Below are positions 24,901-50,395 of a stretch of DNA of 64,000 bases, piece by piece. Numbering within the stretch: the first letter of the stretch is position 1; each line of letters starts with the position of its first letter. The notes beneath the pieces are model-generated. The model was not told the DNA's origin. It saw nothing but the letters and a program-made list of their open reading frames with translations, and did no database searches. Made by a program: the position numbers and the translations under genes. The DNA is taken from the NCBI GenBank assembly GCA_030998225.1, contig JAPYXD010000698.1:1715001-1779000 (forward strand), written 5' to 3'. This DNA is from Diplolepis rosae. Lineage: Eukaryota; Arthropoda; Insecta; Hymenoptera; Diplolepididae.

Positions 24901-27458
24901 ATGATGTCGGAACCACCAAGGCGGCAAAAACTTAGACATATTAACACAATTTCAGACGTAGTTAGACTAATAAGTTCCAGCCAAAAAATTATCGTATTGA
25001 CAGGCGCTGGAGTTAGCGTTAGCTGTGGAATTCCTGATTTTAGAAGCAGAGATGGCATTTATTCACGACTTGCTCAAGACTTTCCTGATTTACCTGACCC
25101 GCAAGTATGTTATGCATTTTTATTTATCTTTTTATTTGCTCTAATTGTAAACTAAATTTAAATAATGTCCTTTACTTTAGGCGATGTTCGACATCAATTA
25201 CTTTGCACAAGACCCAAGACCTTTTTTTAAATTCGCTAGGGAAATTTACCCCGGACAATTTAAACCAAGCCCGTGTCATAGATTTATTAAAATGCTGGAG
25301 AAGCAAAAAAAACTTCTGAGGAATTATTCTCAAAATATCGATACTTTGGAACAGGTCGCTGGAATCAAAAATGTGATCGAATGTCACGGTAAGTCAATTA
25401 AAAATTTCATATCAATGGGTAGAGGGTTAAATAATTTACTTTTTAAAGAGGTAGAAGACAATTAATTGTTTATTTTTCTCAGGTTCTTTTGCGACCGCAT
25501 CATGCACACGTTGTAAATACCAAGTGAAAGCAGATGATATTCGAGAAGACATCTTTGCACAGAAAATACCAATCTGTCCGAAATGCAAGGCTAACGCCTT
25601 GCCTTCTCTTACTGAAGTTAACTCTAGCGAGTCTTACAGGGGTGAGTACAAATTTTACTTTTAAAGTTTTCTATACTTGTTAAAAATCACTGGTTTTATT
25701 TTTAAATTTCAAAAATTTCATTAAATTTTTACTATAATCCTTTAATTCTTTAAAAGAAATTGAGAAATACTGGAAAAAAAAAGTGTATCTTCTACTTAGC
25801 AACATAAAATTAATTTGGTAATGTAATTCTAAACTGTGAAATAATACTATATTGATTTTATTGTAGATTTAGTATCCCAAGGAATTATGAAGCCAGATAT
25901 TGTCTTTTTCGGGGAAGGTCTACCAGATGCTTTTCACGATGCCATGTCAAAGGATAAAGATGATTGTGACCTTTTAATAGTAATCGGATCGTCGCTGAAA
26001 GTTCGACCAGTAGCATTGATTCCATCCTCAATACCACCGCACGTTCCGCAAATTCTTGTGAACAGAGAATCCCTTCCGCACTTAAAGTTTGATATTGAGC
26101 TTTTAGGCGATGGTGATATCATCATAGACCACCTCTGTCGTTTGTAAGTGCCCACAGTAGAAAGTAAATCAGCAAAAAATAGAAACTCAAATCATGAACG
26201 AGCTTTTCTTTTCTTTTTCAGATTGGATGGCAGTTTTAAAGAAGTTTGCTGGCAAGAAAATGTTTTAAAAGAAGTTACTCAACTCTTGCCACCACAAGTA
26301 AATTCTCACTATTCTTGGGAACAAAGCCAGGACACGATTACGAACCCTGAATTCTCCCAAGAGATTAATAAAGCTAATTTGAAGTCTCAAGACGTGTTAT
26401 TAGAAAACCAAGATAGTTTGATTATCCAGACACCGAAATGTGTGGCAGAAGATACAGACATCTGCAGTTCCCCATTTCACGCAGGTCATATGGAAAATCC
26501 AGAGGGTAACTTTACGCTTTTAGGTGAAAGTCCGAAGAGAAGATTAGGTGACTCCAGTGTTGAGAACAGTCCAAAGAGAGTGCGTTTTGATAATGAATCA
26601 CCGGAATTCGCAATTCGAGAATCCGAGGTCAAAGAATCGTCAGGTCGAGGTCACATTGTACCTGAGGAATCGAGCTCAAAGGAAATTGTAGAGAATTTAC
26701 ATTCAGAAGAATGTCATGTGGTTCCAGGGGGAAATTTTTCTGAAAGCGAAAGGTCGATAGATTCGGTCAAAGAAGATAGTTTGCCTATTAGACAAAATAA
26801 TATCTTCGTGGAAGCAGAGTGTGATTCTGCTTCAGATACGATGGGGATGAAACTTAGACACGCGTCTATTGATTCTGCTATGGATTCTGGGCTAGGTGAT
26901 AGTTGTAATAGTAATGATTGCATGGAAAGTAGAATTGAAACAGATGAAAGGAATAGAGATGAGTCGAAAGTTCATGAGGTCGACAGACATTGCTGGCAAC
27001 CTAAAACTAAGGAGTGTCTTGCTACAAGATTGCCTGGTGAGTTTTTGATGAAACTTAGTATAATTTTTAAAGCTTAAAAAATATTTATTAAATCTTACAA
27101 GAATACTAATAATGATGAAATTACTTTTACATTACAGATAATTCCTTCTTTCAATTAGCGCCAGGAAGATACATTTTTTCAGGGGCCGAAATCTATTCAA
27201 ATTTTGAAGATTTCGATCGGTGCTCGGTATCAGCGAACTCCGAAAGTTCTGATAGCGAGAGTGATTCTTCATCAGAAGAAGAAGAAATGACGTGTGAGTA
27301 GAGTAAAAAATCGATTGTGAGATCGTTTCTGAAAATATGAGGGTTCTCCAAAATCGATTGTCTCAGGTGTAGACGATGATCTCTCTGACGACGCGGAAGG
27401 TGACGCAGAAAGTCAGGTGCTGAGTCAAGTCTGGACTGGGAATTTCCCCAGCGAATGA
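21946..27458 (+). CDS. Sirt1: NAD-dependent protein deacetylase, SIRT1/Sir2 type
   Basis: Removes acetyl groups from histone and other lysines using NAD+; acts mainly in the nucleus. Ten coding exons: 21946-22093, 24353-24485, 24569-24800, 24889-25104, 25181-25388, 25483-25641, 25867-26143, 26222-27036, 27138-27293 and 27367-27458, about 811 residues (Drosophila Sir2 is of similar size). Seen: NAD-binding GAGVSVSCGIPDFRSRDGIY near residues 210-229, catalytic His in ECHG near 312, zinc Cys pairs CTRC (320/323) and CPKC (344/347), KPDIVFFGEGLP, and GSSLKVRPVALIPSSIP. After exon 8's long acidic Ser-rich insert comes the conserved C-terminal module PGRYIFSGAEIYSN. Start context is AAAATGG. Exon 3 uses a GC donor. 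The exon 2/3 junction has an alternative (24478 with 24585) that also keeps frame. Intron 1 (2.26 kb) holds nested transposons. Confidence 0.95.
22140..22225. promoter_or_regulatory. Paired ATGGCGGC motifs in Sirt1 intron 1
   Basis: 'atggcggcta' near 22147 and its inverse 'tagccgccat' near 22209 sit just after exon 1 in a locally GC-rich stretch. GCCGCCAT is the known YY1/Pho core. Functional assignment is inference; it may also simply be a 10-bp inverted pair. Confidence 0.3.
22825..24213. mobile_element. 1.39-kb element with perfect 41-bp inverted ends
   Basis: 22825-22865 and 24173-24213 are exact reverse complements (41/41). The 20-mer GTGGGATACGACATATTAGA in the right end recurs twice more at 24006 and 24044. 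The interior is AT-rich without an open frame and is interrupted by the TTAA foldback at 23068-23720. It lies wholly in Sirt1 intron 1. Flanking duplication is unclear because the flanks are AT-repetitive. Non-autonomous; superfamily unknown. Confidence 0.85.
23068..23720. mobile_element. TTAAGGTAG foldback MITE, copy 2 (nested)
   Basis: Ends TTAAGGTAGTACGATC and GATCGTACTACCTTAA. The arms are near-complete inverted copies, matching 13871-14530 along their length. Inserted within the 41-bp-end element, so it is the younger of the two. Confidence 0.9.
24801..24888 (+). other. Sirt1: GC-AG intron of Sirt1
   Basis: Exon 3 must end at TTATGGAAG and the next base pair is GC (AAG|GCAAGA). Apart from that position the donor matches consensus strongly. 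The acceptor is 'cattttag'. The junction protein reads LTLWK-IIVNMMSEPP, matching the SIRT1 family (LWQIVINILSEPP type). Reading through adds about 12 residues and then a stop at 24837. Confidence 0.8.
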
Positions 27459-27792
27459 TTTTACGGTCCACTTGGCTGTAACCGATCGACTCTTATATGA
27501 GGAACATATAAGTATCGAATAATTAGGGACATATCGACATTTCGCAGGTACTGAACGATGCATTGAATTCATATGAAATGGATTCATTTCTCGTTTTCTT
27601 ATGCTCAAAAGGGCGCGTGATTGAGTAGAAGAAATTATAAAAGAAAAAATTATATTCAAGAAGTCATGATCAATCAAAAAATAATGTCGCAAGAAAATTG
27701 TTTAAAAAATCACGAATTGCCAAATGGGGGACGTTAAATAATTTTTCCATCTTTTCCGAAGATAAATCTGTATTTAATTCTTCGTCACATAC

Positions 27793-28078
27793 TGTTACGA
27801 TTGAGCGTCGGGACCGAATAACACGACGAGCACTCGAAAACAGATAAAAGTATTGCTCAATTTGCAAAGTTAGAAAAAAAAAAGTCATGAAAATGAAAAA
27901 CAAGAAATACTGGCTTGTAAAACTTGCCAGGATGTATCTTTCTGGGCAAGCTTTATATGCCAGTATTTTTTGTTTTTCATGTTCATGACTCTATCTCATA
28001 ATTTTACGAATTGGACAATACTTTTACTTGCTTTTAAGCGTTCGTTGAGTTATTCGATCCGGGCACTCAATTATAACT
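27793..28078. repeat. Imperfect 286-bp hairpin downstream of Sirt1
   Basis: The outer arms pair ('gattgagcgtcgggaccgaa' against 'tattcgatccgggcactcaa', inverted), as do 'ataaaagtattg' / 'caatacttttact'. The inner arm 'gtcatgaaaatgaaaaacaa' pairs with 'tgtttttcatgttcatgac'. The tip is around 27930. Arms are about 135 bp. It lies 335 bp past the Sirt1 stop and may be inside its 3' UTR. Confidence 0.8.
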
Positions 28079-28820
28079 GAATTCTTACAGAGTTTGGTGT
28101 TTTAGAAATTTAACATCTTCATAAATGTTCAATAGCTCCATTTAAAGAAAAGATTGAAATCTTTGGTAAATCAAGTTAAGTTCCCATTTAAATAACCAGT
28201 GAAATTCAAAGTTTTTAGAAAATTTCGAATAGGTCTCCACTCTTTTCTTTAATTATAATTGTTTATTTATGTATGAGCCTGTATATAGAATCTTGCTAAC
28301 ATATATCTTTTCATTAATGATTAAGGGACTAAGAGCGTAGAATTAAGCAAGCTTGATTTTGGTAAGATCTTGTACATATAGATGAACCACATAATTCTAT
28401 AAGATGACCTAATTAGCCTATATGTACACTGTAAAAATCAGTAAGTTTTTACAATGTTGGAAAATGATACTAGAAAATCAGTAGGTAGAATAATATTCTC
28501 TGCGTATTTGATTTAATACAAATGTGTATAATATAATATGCAGAAAACAGCACTTCTTAGTTAGGAATTCAAAATGTGTGCAAGTTAAAATGATCATTGA
28601 TCTTGTGTGACCCAAAGCATCTTTTTTTGAATCATTTAATAGTTTATCAAATAAATTTTTCGGTTAGTGACAAAGTTATTAATAGGATTATCCTTTCTCT
28701 AAATTCCAGTATTTTTAAAATTAAGTCCCTTTTGTTAAAAAAAAAATTATTTGAGGGAAATTGTAAATTAAATTGAATCTTAAATTAGAAGTTTAACTGA
28801 GATATTTTATCGGTTAAATT

Positions 28821-29037
28821 TTGACTAAACACAAGAAATACTCCCAAATAAAAATGTATAGAAGAGAATAGTTTACGAAACATTGGTTCGGTGTGTTTAT
28901 GTATTAATTATTTGTTTAATTTTTGAGTATTTTGAGGAATAAAAAAAGTAAAAGAAAAAAAGAAAGGCATTTTTAGTCTGTCTTTCTTTTGTTCTTTTTA
29001 CGTTTTATTTAGGTGTATTTCTTGTGACTAGTTCATA
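28821..29037. repeat. Foldback with A-rich / T-rich inner stem
   Basis: Outer arms 'tgactaaacacaagaaatact' (from 28822) and 'gtatttcttgtgactagttca' (to about 29035); inner arms 'gtaaaagaaaaaaagaaag' (28948) and 'ctttcttttgttctttttac' (28982). Several mismatches. Confidence 0.55.
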
Positions 29038-30698
29038 TTTAGGTGATAAATTATGATAGTTTAGTTTAATTGATTCCGTAATACAACTTACATTTAAGTA
29101 ATAACTCGTGTACTCTGATGCAGTTAGTTTTAATGATTTGTCAATGAGTTAGGTGCGTTGAATTCGACTTTGTTACATTGGAGCACGGGCGAATGTACAA
29201 AGCAATGTTGGATAGTTTCACATTGCGCGTTATTTTTATACGAATGGAGAAAAGAAAGTAGTTTAGCTACTTACATGATTAAATTAGAAGATCCAGCACT
29301 CTTGCACGAATCACCGCTAAGAAATTGAAAAACATTTTGGCGCGTTTGTCCAAGTTGTTGTGATAGTTTATTCATAAGTAACAAATCGGTTGTGTGCAAA
29401 TCGTGAGTAAATAAAAATATCTATTAATAGGCTTTAATATATCGACTCGCTGTATCAATCGCTCTCACATTAAAAATGAAATATTTGAAGTTTCGAGGTC
29501 AACTGTTACGAGATTACTAGAAATATACTTACTAAATTAGATATAATGTTTTAATGTATCTAATTGCACAAAATTCAAGCATAATGTTCTTAATTTTGCA
29601 CCGACGTGAACTTCTTAATGCGAAAGATTGATTCTGAGTGAGAGAATAAACGAGAAATAGATTGATAGATGTTAGACTGTGGTTTTGGTCCGCTGTCTCC
29701 AAACATTTTGGTTCCTTACAAGAAGATTAGCATTTTATTAATTAGACCAAGGCTTAAATTTCGCTTTGTACATAAGGCTTTTATTTATATTCGAATAACT
29801 TTAAAATTAAAAGCAGGTCGGGTATTATTGTTTCCGCTATACCTTTCCTTATATTTATTTATTTGATGTTTGTGAATGAAAAGTTGGTTTTGAGAGTTGC
29901 CTCTGCTTGAAAAGTATTTTTTTAAACTCTGGAGCCCCCCCTCACCCCTCTCTTGATTAAAATCTTTTATCATTTATTTTTTTGTAAGATTAAAATGAAC
30001 TAGAATTAACTTAGATTTTAAGTACATTTAAGAATTTGATCCTGCAGAAAAGGAACGGTGTAATTGATTGTATTCACCGATTAAATAGTTTTCAAACGAT
30101 GTTTGACAAGTTTAATTCTATACCATGTCATGGAAATGGTTAGAAGCATAATAAAAGAGAGAGAAACATCACCTCGCAGAAAACAACAATCATACCAACT
30201 TTTTCGGCAGTACTGACTTTTTTTATAGATACTTGAACATGTATATATTTATTATTTTTAATTATAATAATCGTGGATTTTGTTGCGCTGATTTGAAATA
30301 GTGTTTATCTTTTTTTTTTCGCTAATCGTATATTCATTTAAATAAGAGGTTTCCACAAGCAAGTCAGTGCAGCAATGTTTACACCAACAGTTATAAATTT
30401 TTTATAATTTGTTATTTAATGCAATGGATGTTACAAAATGTTCTCTTTATATTATAAATGTTGTATAAGAATATTCTATTTCTTTGGTATTACTAACTTA
30501 TAAGTTTTCCTCGTAAATAAACCAGTTTTATATAATAATTATGGCATTTTATTCAATAACTTTTTACAGAACCTTAATAAGGTGTAATCGAAGTATACAT
30601 AGTACGGCTTTATTTTATTCATAATAACATTTTTCCAAAAAATTGAGAAATAAGTCCTTAAAAAAAGAGAAAAAAAAATTATTTTGTGTAGGTTTTTT

Positions 30699-31742
30699 TT
30701 ATTCTTCAACATAATCTCCTTTTAACTCTATACATTTTTCCAAGCGTTTTTCCAACTTTTTTAAGCCGTCCAAAAAGTAAGATTTTGGAAGGTTCTCAAA
30801 ATAGGCATCTGTTTGGGCGATGACCTCCTCGTTCGACGTGAACCGTTGTCCGCCGAGCCATTTTTTCAAGTTTGGAAATAAAAAAAAGTCACTGGGGGCC
30901 AAATCCGGTGAATACGGTGGATGTTGTAATAATTCGAATTGTAATTCCATAATTTTGGCCATCGAAACTGCGCAAGTTTGCACCCGTGCATTGTCATGAT
31001 GGAAGAGGATTTTTTTCAAATGAGGACGTTTTTTCTTGATTTCTTCGCTCAACCGGTGCAATAACGACGCATAATATGCTCCAGTTATCGTTTGTCCTTT
31101 TACCAAGTAATCGGTGTAGATGATTCCGCGTGCATCTCAAAAAACCGTGGCCATCACCTTGCTGGCCGATTTCACCGTCTTCGCTTTCTTCGGAGTCTGT
31201 TCGCCTTCAAAATCCCCCGGTGTTGACTGTTCCTTTGTCTTTCGAGTGTAGTGGTGTATCCATGTTTCGTCCACAGTTATGTATCGACTCAGAAACTCGT
31301 CAGGATTGCGACGGAAAAGCGCCAAAATAGCCCCAGAGTCGACCACACGATTGCGTTTAATCTCCTCTGAAAGCATACGCGGCACCCATCTTGCCGAGAT
31401 TTTTTTCACGCACAATTTTTCCTGCAAAATTGAAAACACTGTACCTTGCGATATGCCTGTGGCCTCAACTATTTCGCGCACTTTGATTCGTCGATCACTC
31501 AAAACCATATCGTGGATTCTGTCAATCATTTCGGGGGTAGTCACTTCCACTGGACGTCCCGAACGATGTTCATCTTTTGTGGATGTACGACCACGTTTAA
31601 ACTCATTTACCCAATTGTAAGCAGTTGCAAAAATAGGAGCAGATATGCCATAAACTTCATCCAAGTCAGCTTTGATCTCTTTCGGTGTTAAGCCTTTTAA
31701 ATATAAGTGTTTAATCACCGCTCGAAACTCATTTTTTTCCAT
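30699..31742 (-). pseudogene. mariner transposase, one internal stop
   Basis: Full-length mariner transposase frame (347 codons from MEKNEF at 31742 to the stop at 30699) broken by a single TGA at 31137-31139, codon 202, where family members usually carry a Trp codon. The N-terminal half holds the two helix-turn-helix DNA-binding segments (LYLKGLTPKEI, GISQGTVFSILQ). The catalytic triad is intact: D147 in VDETW, D239 in HHDNA and D274 in SPDLAPSD, with 34 residues between the last two (D34D). With no frameshift and one substitution it is a recent pseudogene. The inverted terminal repeats could not be placed with confidence around 30560-30650 and 31780-31870. Confidence 0.93.
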
Positions 31743-31869
31743 TTTTCTAAATACACAAAAGTTTTTTTGCTTCAATCAACAATAAAAATCAAACCATGTG
31801 ATGGATATAACTGAGATTTTGACAGCTGTCTAGTGAGTAATGATGCTTACTAAACCAAACCATTTTGGA

Positions 31870-32754
31870 TACTACGAGCGCCAGCTCTTGGATTTATCGC
31901 ACCACCCAGCACCACCGCAAATGGCGCGGGCTCGAAAATAACGCCAAATCCGGCCGTAAATGGCGCGAGTTTCAGCCCACAAATAGCGCAAAAAGTGACT
32001 ATACTTTTATTGCAATAATTAATTATTTTTTAAATTGTTCTGGACATTTCCTAATAAAAATGTATCATTTGATTTCATTATTCTTTAGAACGGTTTACAC
32101 TACTGGTCATAATTGTGAGACCACCTGCTTTTCGATAATTGCTTAAATTATCCTAATTTGAATTATGTAAGTGAAAAAATTTGTTCTTTTAATTAAATTC
32201 AAAGCTATAAAAATTCTTTATAAAATGAGACCAGCATGAATTCGTTTTGTTAAATTTTGAAGAAGTTATTGCAGAAATAATCAAGATTTCAATATTTTCT
32301 TAAATTTTAAATAACTTTCTAAACAATCAACATTTTTTAATGTACTTAGGCTAATTTTAAAGCTAAGATTCTACAGAATCGCAGTAAATTGTCATTATAA
32401 ATCTATAATTTTTTTCTTGCATAATGCAAAGAGCTGAAATTGTAAGAAAAAAGTAGGGGAATTTCGAAAACATTTCATCTGTAAGTAAATCATAATAAAG
32501 ATCATATGAATATATATTTTAAGGGAATTCAATACAAAATTCATGATTATATGTCACTTCTGATGGTGACGCTCCATGGGCAGCAGCTGATATCTTCCAT
32601 GTTTACCAACGAAAGGCTTCAAAAATTTCATAATATTTTCTTAAATATATATACAAAATATTCATAAAGTATAAATAAATTATATACATTTCTGTTTTTC
32701 GAAAAAAATTCATAAAAATTATTGAAAAAACCACCCTCTAAACCTATTTCCCCC
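31870..32754. other. Intergenic between mariner and foldback
   Basis: 31900-31990 is GC-richer and contains locally repeated 'aaatggcgcg' / 'aatagcgc' words. The rest is AT-rich. No gene recognised. Confidence 0.45.
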
Positions 32755-33119
32755 TTAAGGGAATGTGATGCTTCAGAGATTAGCAAATTTTATTGATTTC
32801 AGATTTCTACGTGTTTGTGTCTAAAGTACATAAATTTTTTTTTTTAAATTTGGGAAATGGTAAAGAAGATAAAAATGGACGTACATAGACTACTTTTGGT
32901 TTCGAAATTGAAAAAAAGTTTAATTTTAGCAAAATATATCGAAAAATTTTTGTTCACCGTTAAAACAAAAAGTAGTCTATCTACGTCCATTTTTATCTTC
33001 TTTACCATTTCCCAAATTTTGAAAAGAAAATTTTATGTATTTTGGCCACAAACATGTAGAAACTGGACTAAATTGTTCACATGAACTTCCTACTTTTCTC
33101 AATTATCACATGCCCTTAA
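32755..33119. mobile_element. TTAAGGG foldback MITE, copy 2
   Basis: Ends TTAAGGGAATGTGAT and ATCACATGCCCTTAA. Long inverted arms with 'aaatttgggaaatggtaaag' against 'ctttaccatttcccaaattt' and 'gacgta.atagactacttttg'. Matches 14542-14998. Confidence 0.88.
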
Positions 33120-33759
33120 AACGGATGTTAGAGTAAAAGAATAAAATATTATTTGAGAAAAGAACAACTTGTGTTTAGAGATTTTTCTTGTGGTAATCTT
33201 TCATAGTTTAATCAAAACTAATAGAAATACCCGTGCCCTATTAACATTTCCGAAAATCATAAAGGACCACACTAATAGACAGTTGAGCAGGAAGGATATT
33301 GGGAAGTTTTCAATTTTTCAAGAATAATAGAAATGCGTAAAAGTACTGGGACTTGAATTTCACAAATTTTTGGCAAACGAGTCTTATACAGCTTATACAC
33401 ATGGAAAATAAGCGCAATTGAAATTTATAACTCTTAATTGTAATAATTAAAATTTACAGGCTAATATATTTTGATATATTTATTATAAAAAGCGCATTTG
33501 AAATTTGTTTTATAGTTTTTTCCGCTTATGCGTGAAAGATTATTTTTTGCACTGTTTGCATACCGATTTGAGTCTTGGAATTTTTTTCCTCTTATCGTTT
33601 TTTCATCACAACATGACACTATACAAGTAACTACTTTTTCCACTCGTAAATTTTATTAAGGAATTTTAATTTTAATAAAAAGTAATACACTCCATTATCA
33701 CATTTGCACAAAAAACAAACTATACATGTAAACAATGCAACACATATATGTATATCTAT

Positions 33760-35160
33760 CAGGGATGTAAAGTTTTAAGCGTAACTTTATGATTTAACCG
33801 TATATTACGGTTTTTACGCAATACACGTACGGGACATGTAAAAAAAGTAATAAATGTAGGAAACTCCCGACTCCCGAGGCCTCATATTTAAAGTACACAT
33901 AACCTTATTTTTTACACTTGTTTAAATTTGTATTTGTGCTATTTGTGTTTGATATTTTGTATGATATCCAATTTAAAAATTTTTGTAAACAAAGAAATGA
34001 GAAAAGGAATTACACATCCGGAATAAAGTGCAACATTTTTACCATTTCTTTTTTTTAAATCAAATGACCATTCTTCCCAAACGTTATTTTTTGGTCTACC
34101 GCCTCTATTATCTTTTATTTTTGTTTTGCAATTTTACAGCTATGAACATTAACAGCAGGACCTTTTCATTTAAGAGCGGAAGGTTAGACGACACCATGAT
34201 ACTGCGCGCGCATTTAAATGTTTTGAGCTCAGTTTAGGAAAAATGTACACGATAATAACAAACTTTTCAGTAAAACGAACTGAAAAAAATGTTTCTGGTA
34301 CAGAATTGTTGTACAAACAGGTGGAGAAGAATACTATTTATTAATTAAAAAGATAATTGAAATCTAGAAAACAGTCAAACAATTCTTTATACAATGAATA
34401 GATCATAGTAAATGAGAATATAAAATTATTATTCTCTATCTCTATTACATTTCCATAGTACGCAGATAATTTAATTCTATGACATACAAAATATTAAATG
34501 GAAAAAAATTATTTTCAGAGCAAATATAAGTATCTTTCTTTCCATTCTTTATACTACAAAAGTACTCGTCCTTAGGCGCACATAACCTCACCCACATATC
34601 ACATTTTTGCACCCCGAACAATTTTTAATGTTTTTTCAACGAATCGTCTGGAATTTTACCTTTTCGAAATTCCAAACAGGGTTTTGGAAATGAAATAAAA
34701 TAATAAGTACATTCTAAGTACGACTTGTGTCGGCTGTCACTTCTACAATTTTCAAAACAGCACTTTTTATCTGTACCAACCTTTTTCCTTTTCAGAACAT
34801 TTTCTCCAGATATATCAGACATTTTCCTTGTGCAAATTTTTTTAACTGAAAATCTTTCAAAATATTTTTTTTCCGTAAATATTTACCTTGCCCATGTACT
34901 TTCTCGGTAAAAATAGCTCGAAACTCCCGGAAGTACTATGGATATTTCGCGCTTGCGCAGTATCGTTTTCTTAATCAGAAGGCCTATGAAGATTACGTGT
35001 GTATTGGTGTGTATGTTTATTGTCTGATTTGCAGGGAGAGGGTTACCATTTAAAAAACGTATATGCGTTTTATAAAAAAAACTAAGAGCGTAAAATACGT
35101 GGGTAATACACGTTAGAATGTCACGTAATTTACATTAGGTAATTTACGTTTATAACCCTG
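33760..35160. mobile_element. 1.4-kb CAGGG-ended element carrying a THAP fragment
   Basis: Left end CAGGGATGTAAAG. Right end, reverse-complemented, CAGGGTTATAAACG. Flanking 8-mers are 'atatctat' and 'atatacat' (6 of 8 match). CAGGG ends with an 8-bp duplication suggest a hAT- or P-related element. It contains the broken THAP frame 34447-34822 on the minus strand. THAP domains are known from P-element transposases and from host genes. Confidence 0.55.
34447..34822 (-). pseudogene. Broken THAP zinc-finger domain
   Basis: The minus-strand frame starts MSDISGENVLKRKKVG, then KKCCFENCRSDSRHKS with the first Cys pair, then YYFISFPKP. A TAA at 34625-34627 interrupts it. The same frame continues with QKCDMWVRLCAPKD and KKDTYICSENNFF, then runs open to 34447. 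The order Cys-x4-Cys, SDSR, FPKP, W-x2-LC, DTYICS follows the THAP-like domain common in insect genes and transposons. The usual terminal His of CSxHF is replaced (CSENNF). THAP domains bind DNA through a C2CH zinc site; here the last ligand appears lost, so the domain is probably inactive. It could alternatively be an exon with an unseen splice, but no suitable acceptor was found. Confidence 0.6.
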
Positions 35161-35729
35161 ATATACATCAGACTGGCATTGCTAGAGATATAGAGACGTG
35201 ATAGAGACAACTATAATGTAGTTGAATATTGGACATAAAATATGGAATGGCGGAGGGCAGACTGGGCAGACTTATCCATTTCTTATGGTTCAATTCCTTG
35301 ATTCCCCTCTTAATCCGCCACGATACTGACTACCTACGTCAAAGTAATGATAAAAAAGCACAAATTCAAAAGTAATTTCATCATATGTCAACATTTTCAC
35401 TATGTTTGCTTTTCGGTTGTCCCTATTTTCTTCTATTTTCAAAATTAAATTCGTTTCGTTCAATAGATAGAATACTCTTTAAAATGTTCGACACTGCTCG
35501 ACATTGTGTTTGTTTTGATTGATTCTGGTTTCATTCTGTTTTAGAACGTCAAGCAGACGACGTTTTACTCTCAATGATCCATACCATCTATACGCTGCAA
35601 AAGAGTAGGCGTGCCATAAAAACCGAGTAAATGGTATCTTTTAGCTCAGAAACAAGTCACCTTTCAAGTGATAGGTTTCATTTTTTGTGTATTTCTTGGT
35701 TGTAGCGTGAGCAAGTAATAACATAAAAC

Positions 35730-50395
<14,666 letters not shown>

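Larger units (their letters stand above)
27459..30545 (+). other. Sirt1 3' flank, possible long 3' UTR
   Basis: No gene recognised. Candidate AATAAA signals occur at several places, including near 28938 and 30514. The stretch includes two foldbacks (27793-28078 and 28821-29037). How far the Sirt1 transcript extends cannot be told from sequence. Confidence 0.4.

Noticed and set aside
31279..31691. Plus-strand frames opposite the mariner transposase
   Set aside because: Shadows of the transposase coding strand.
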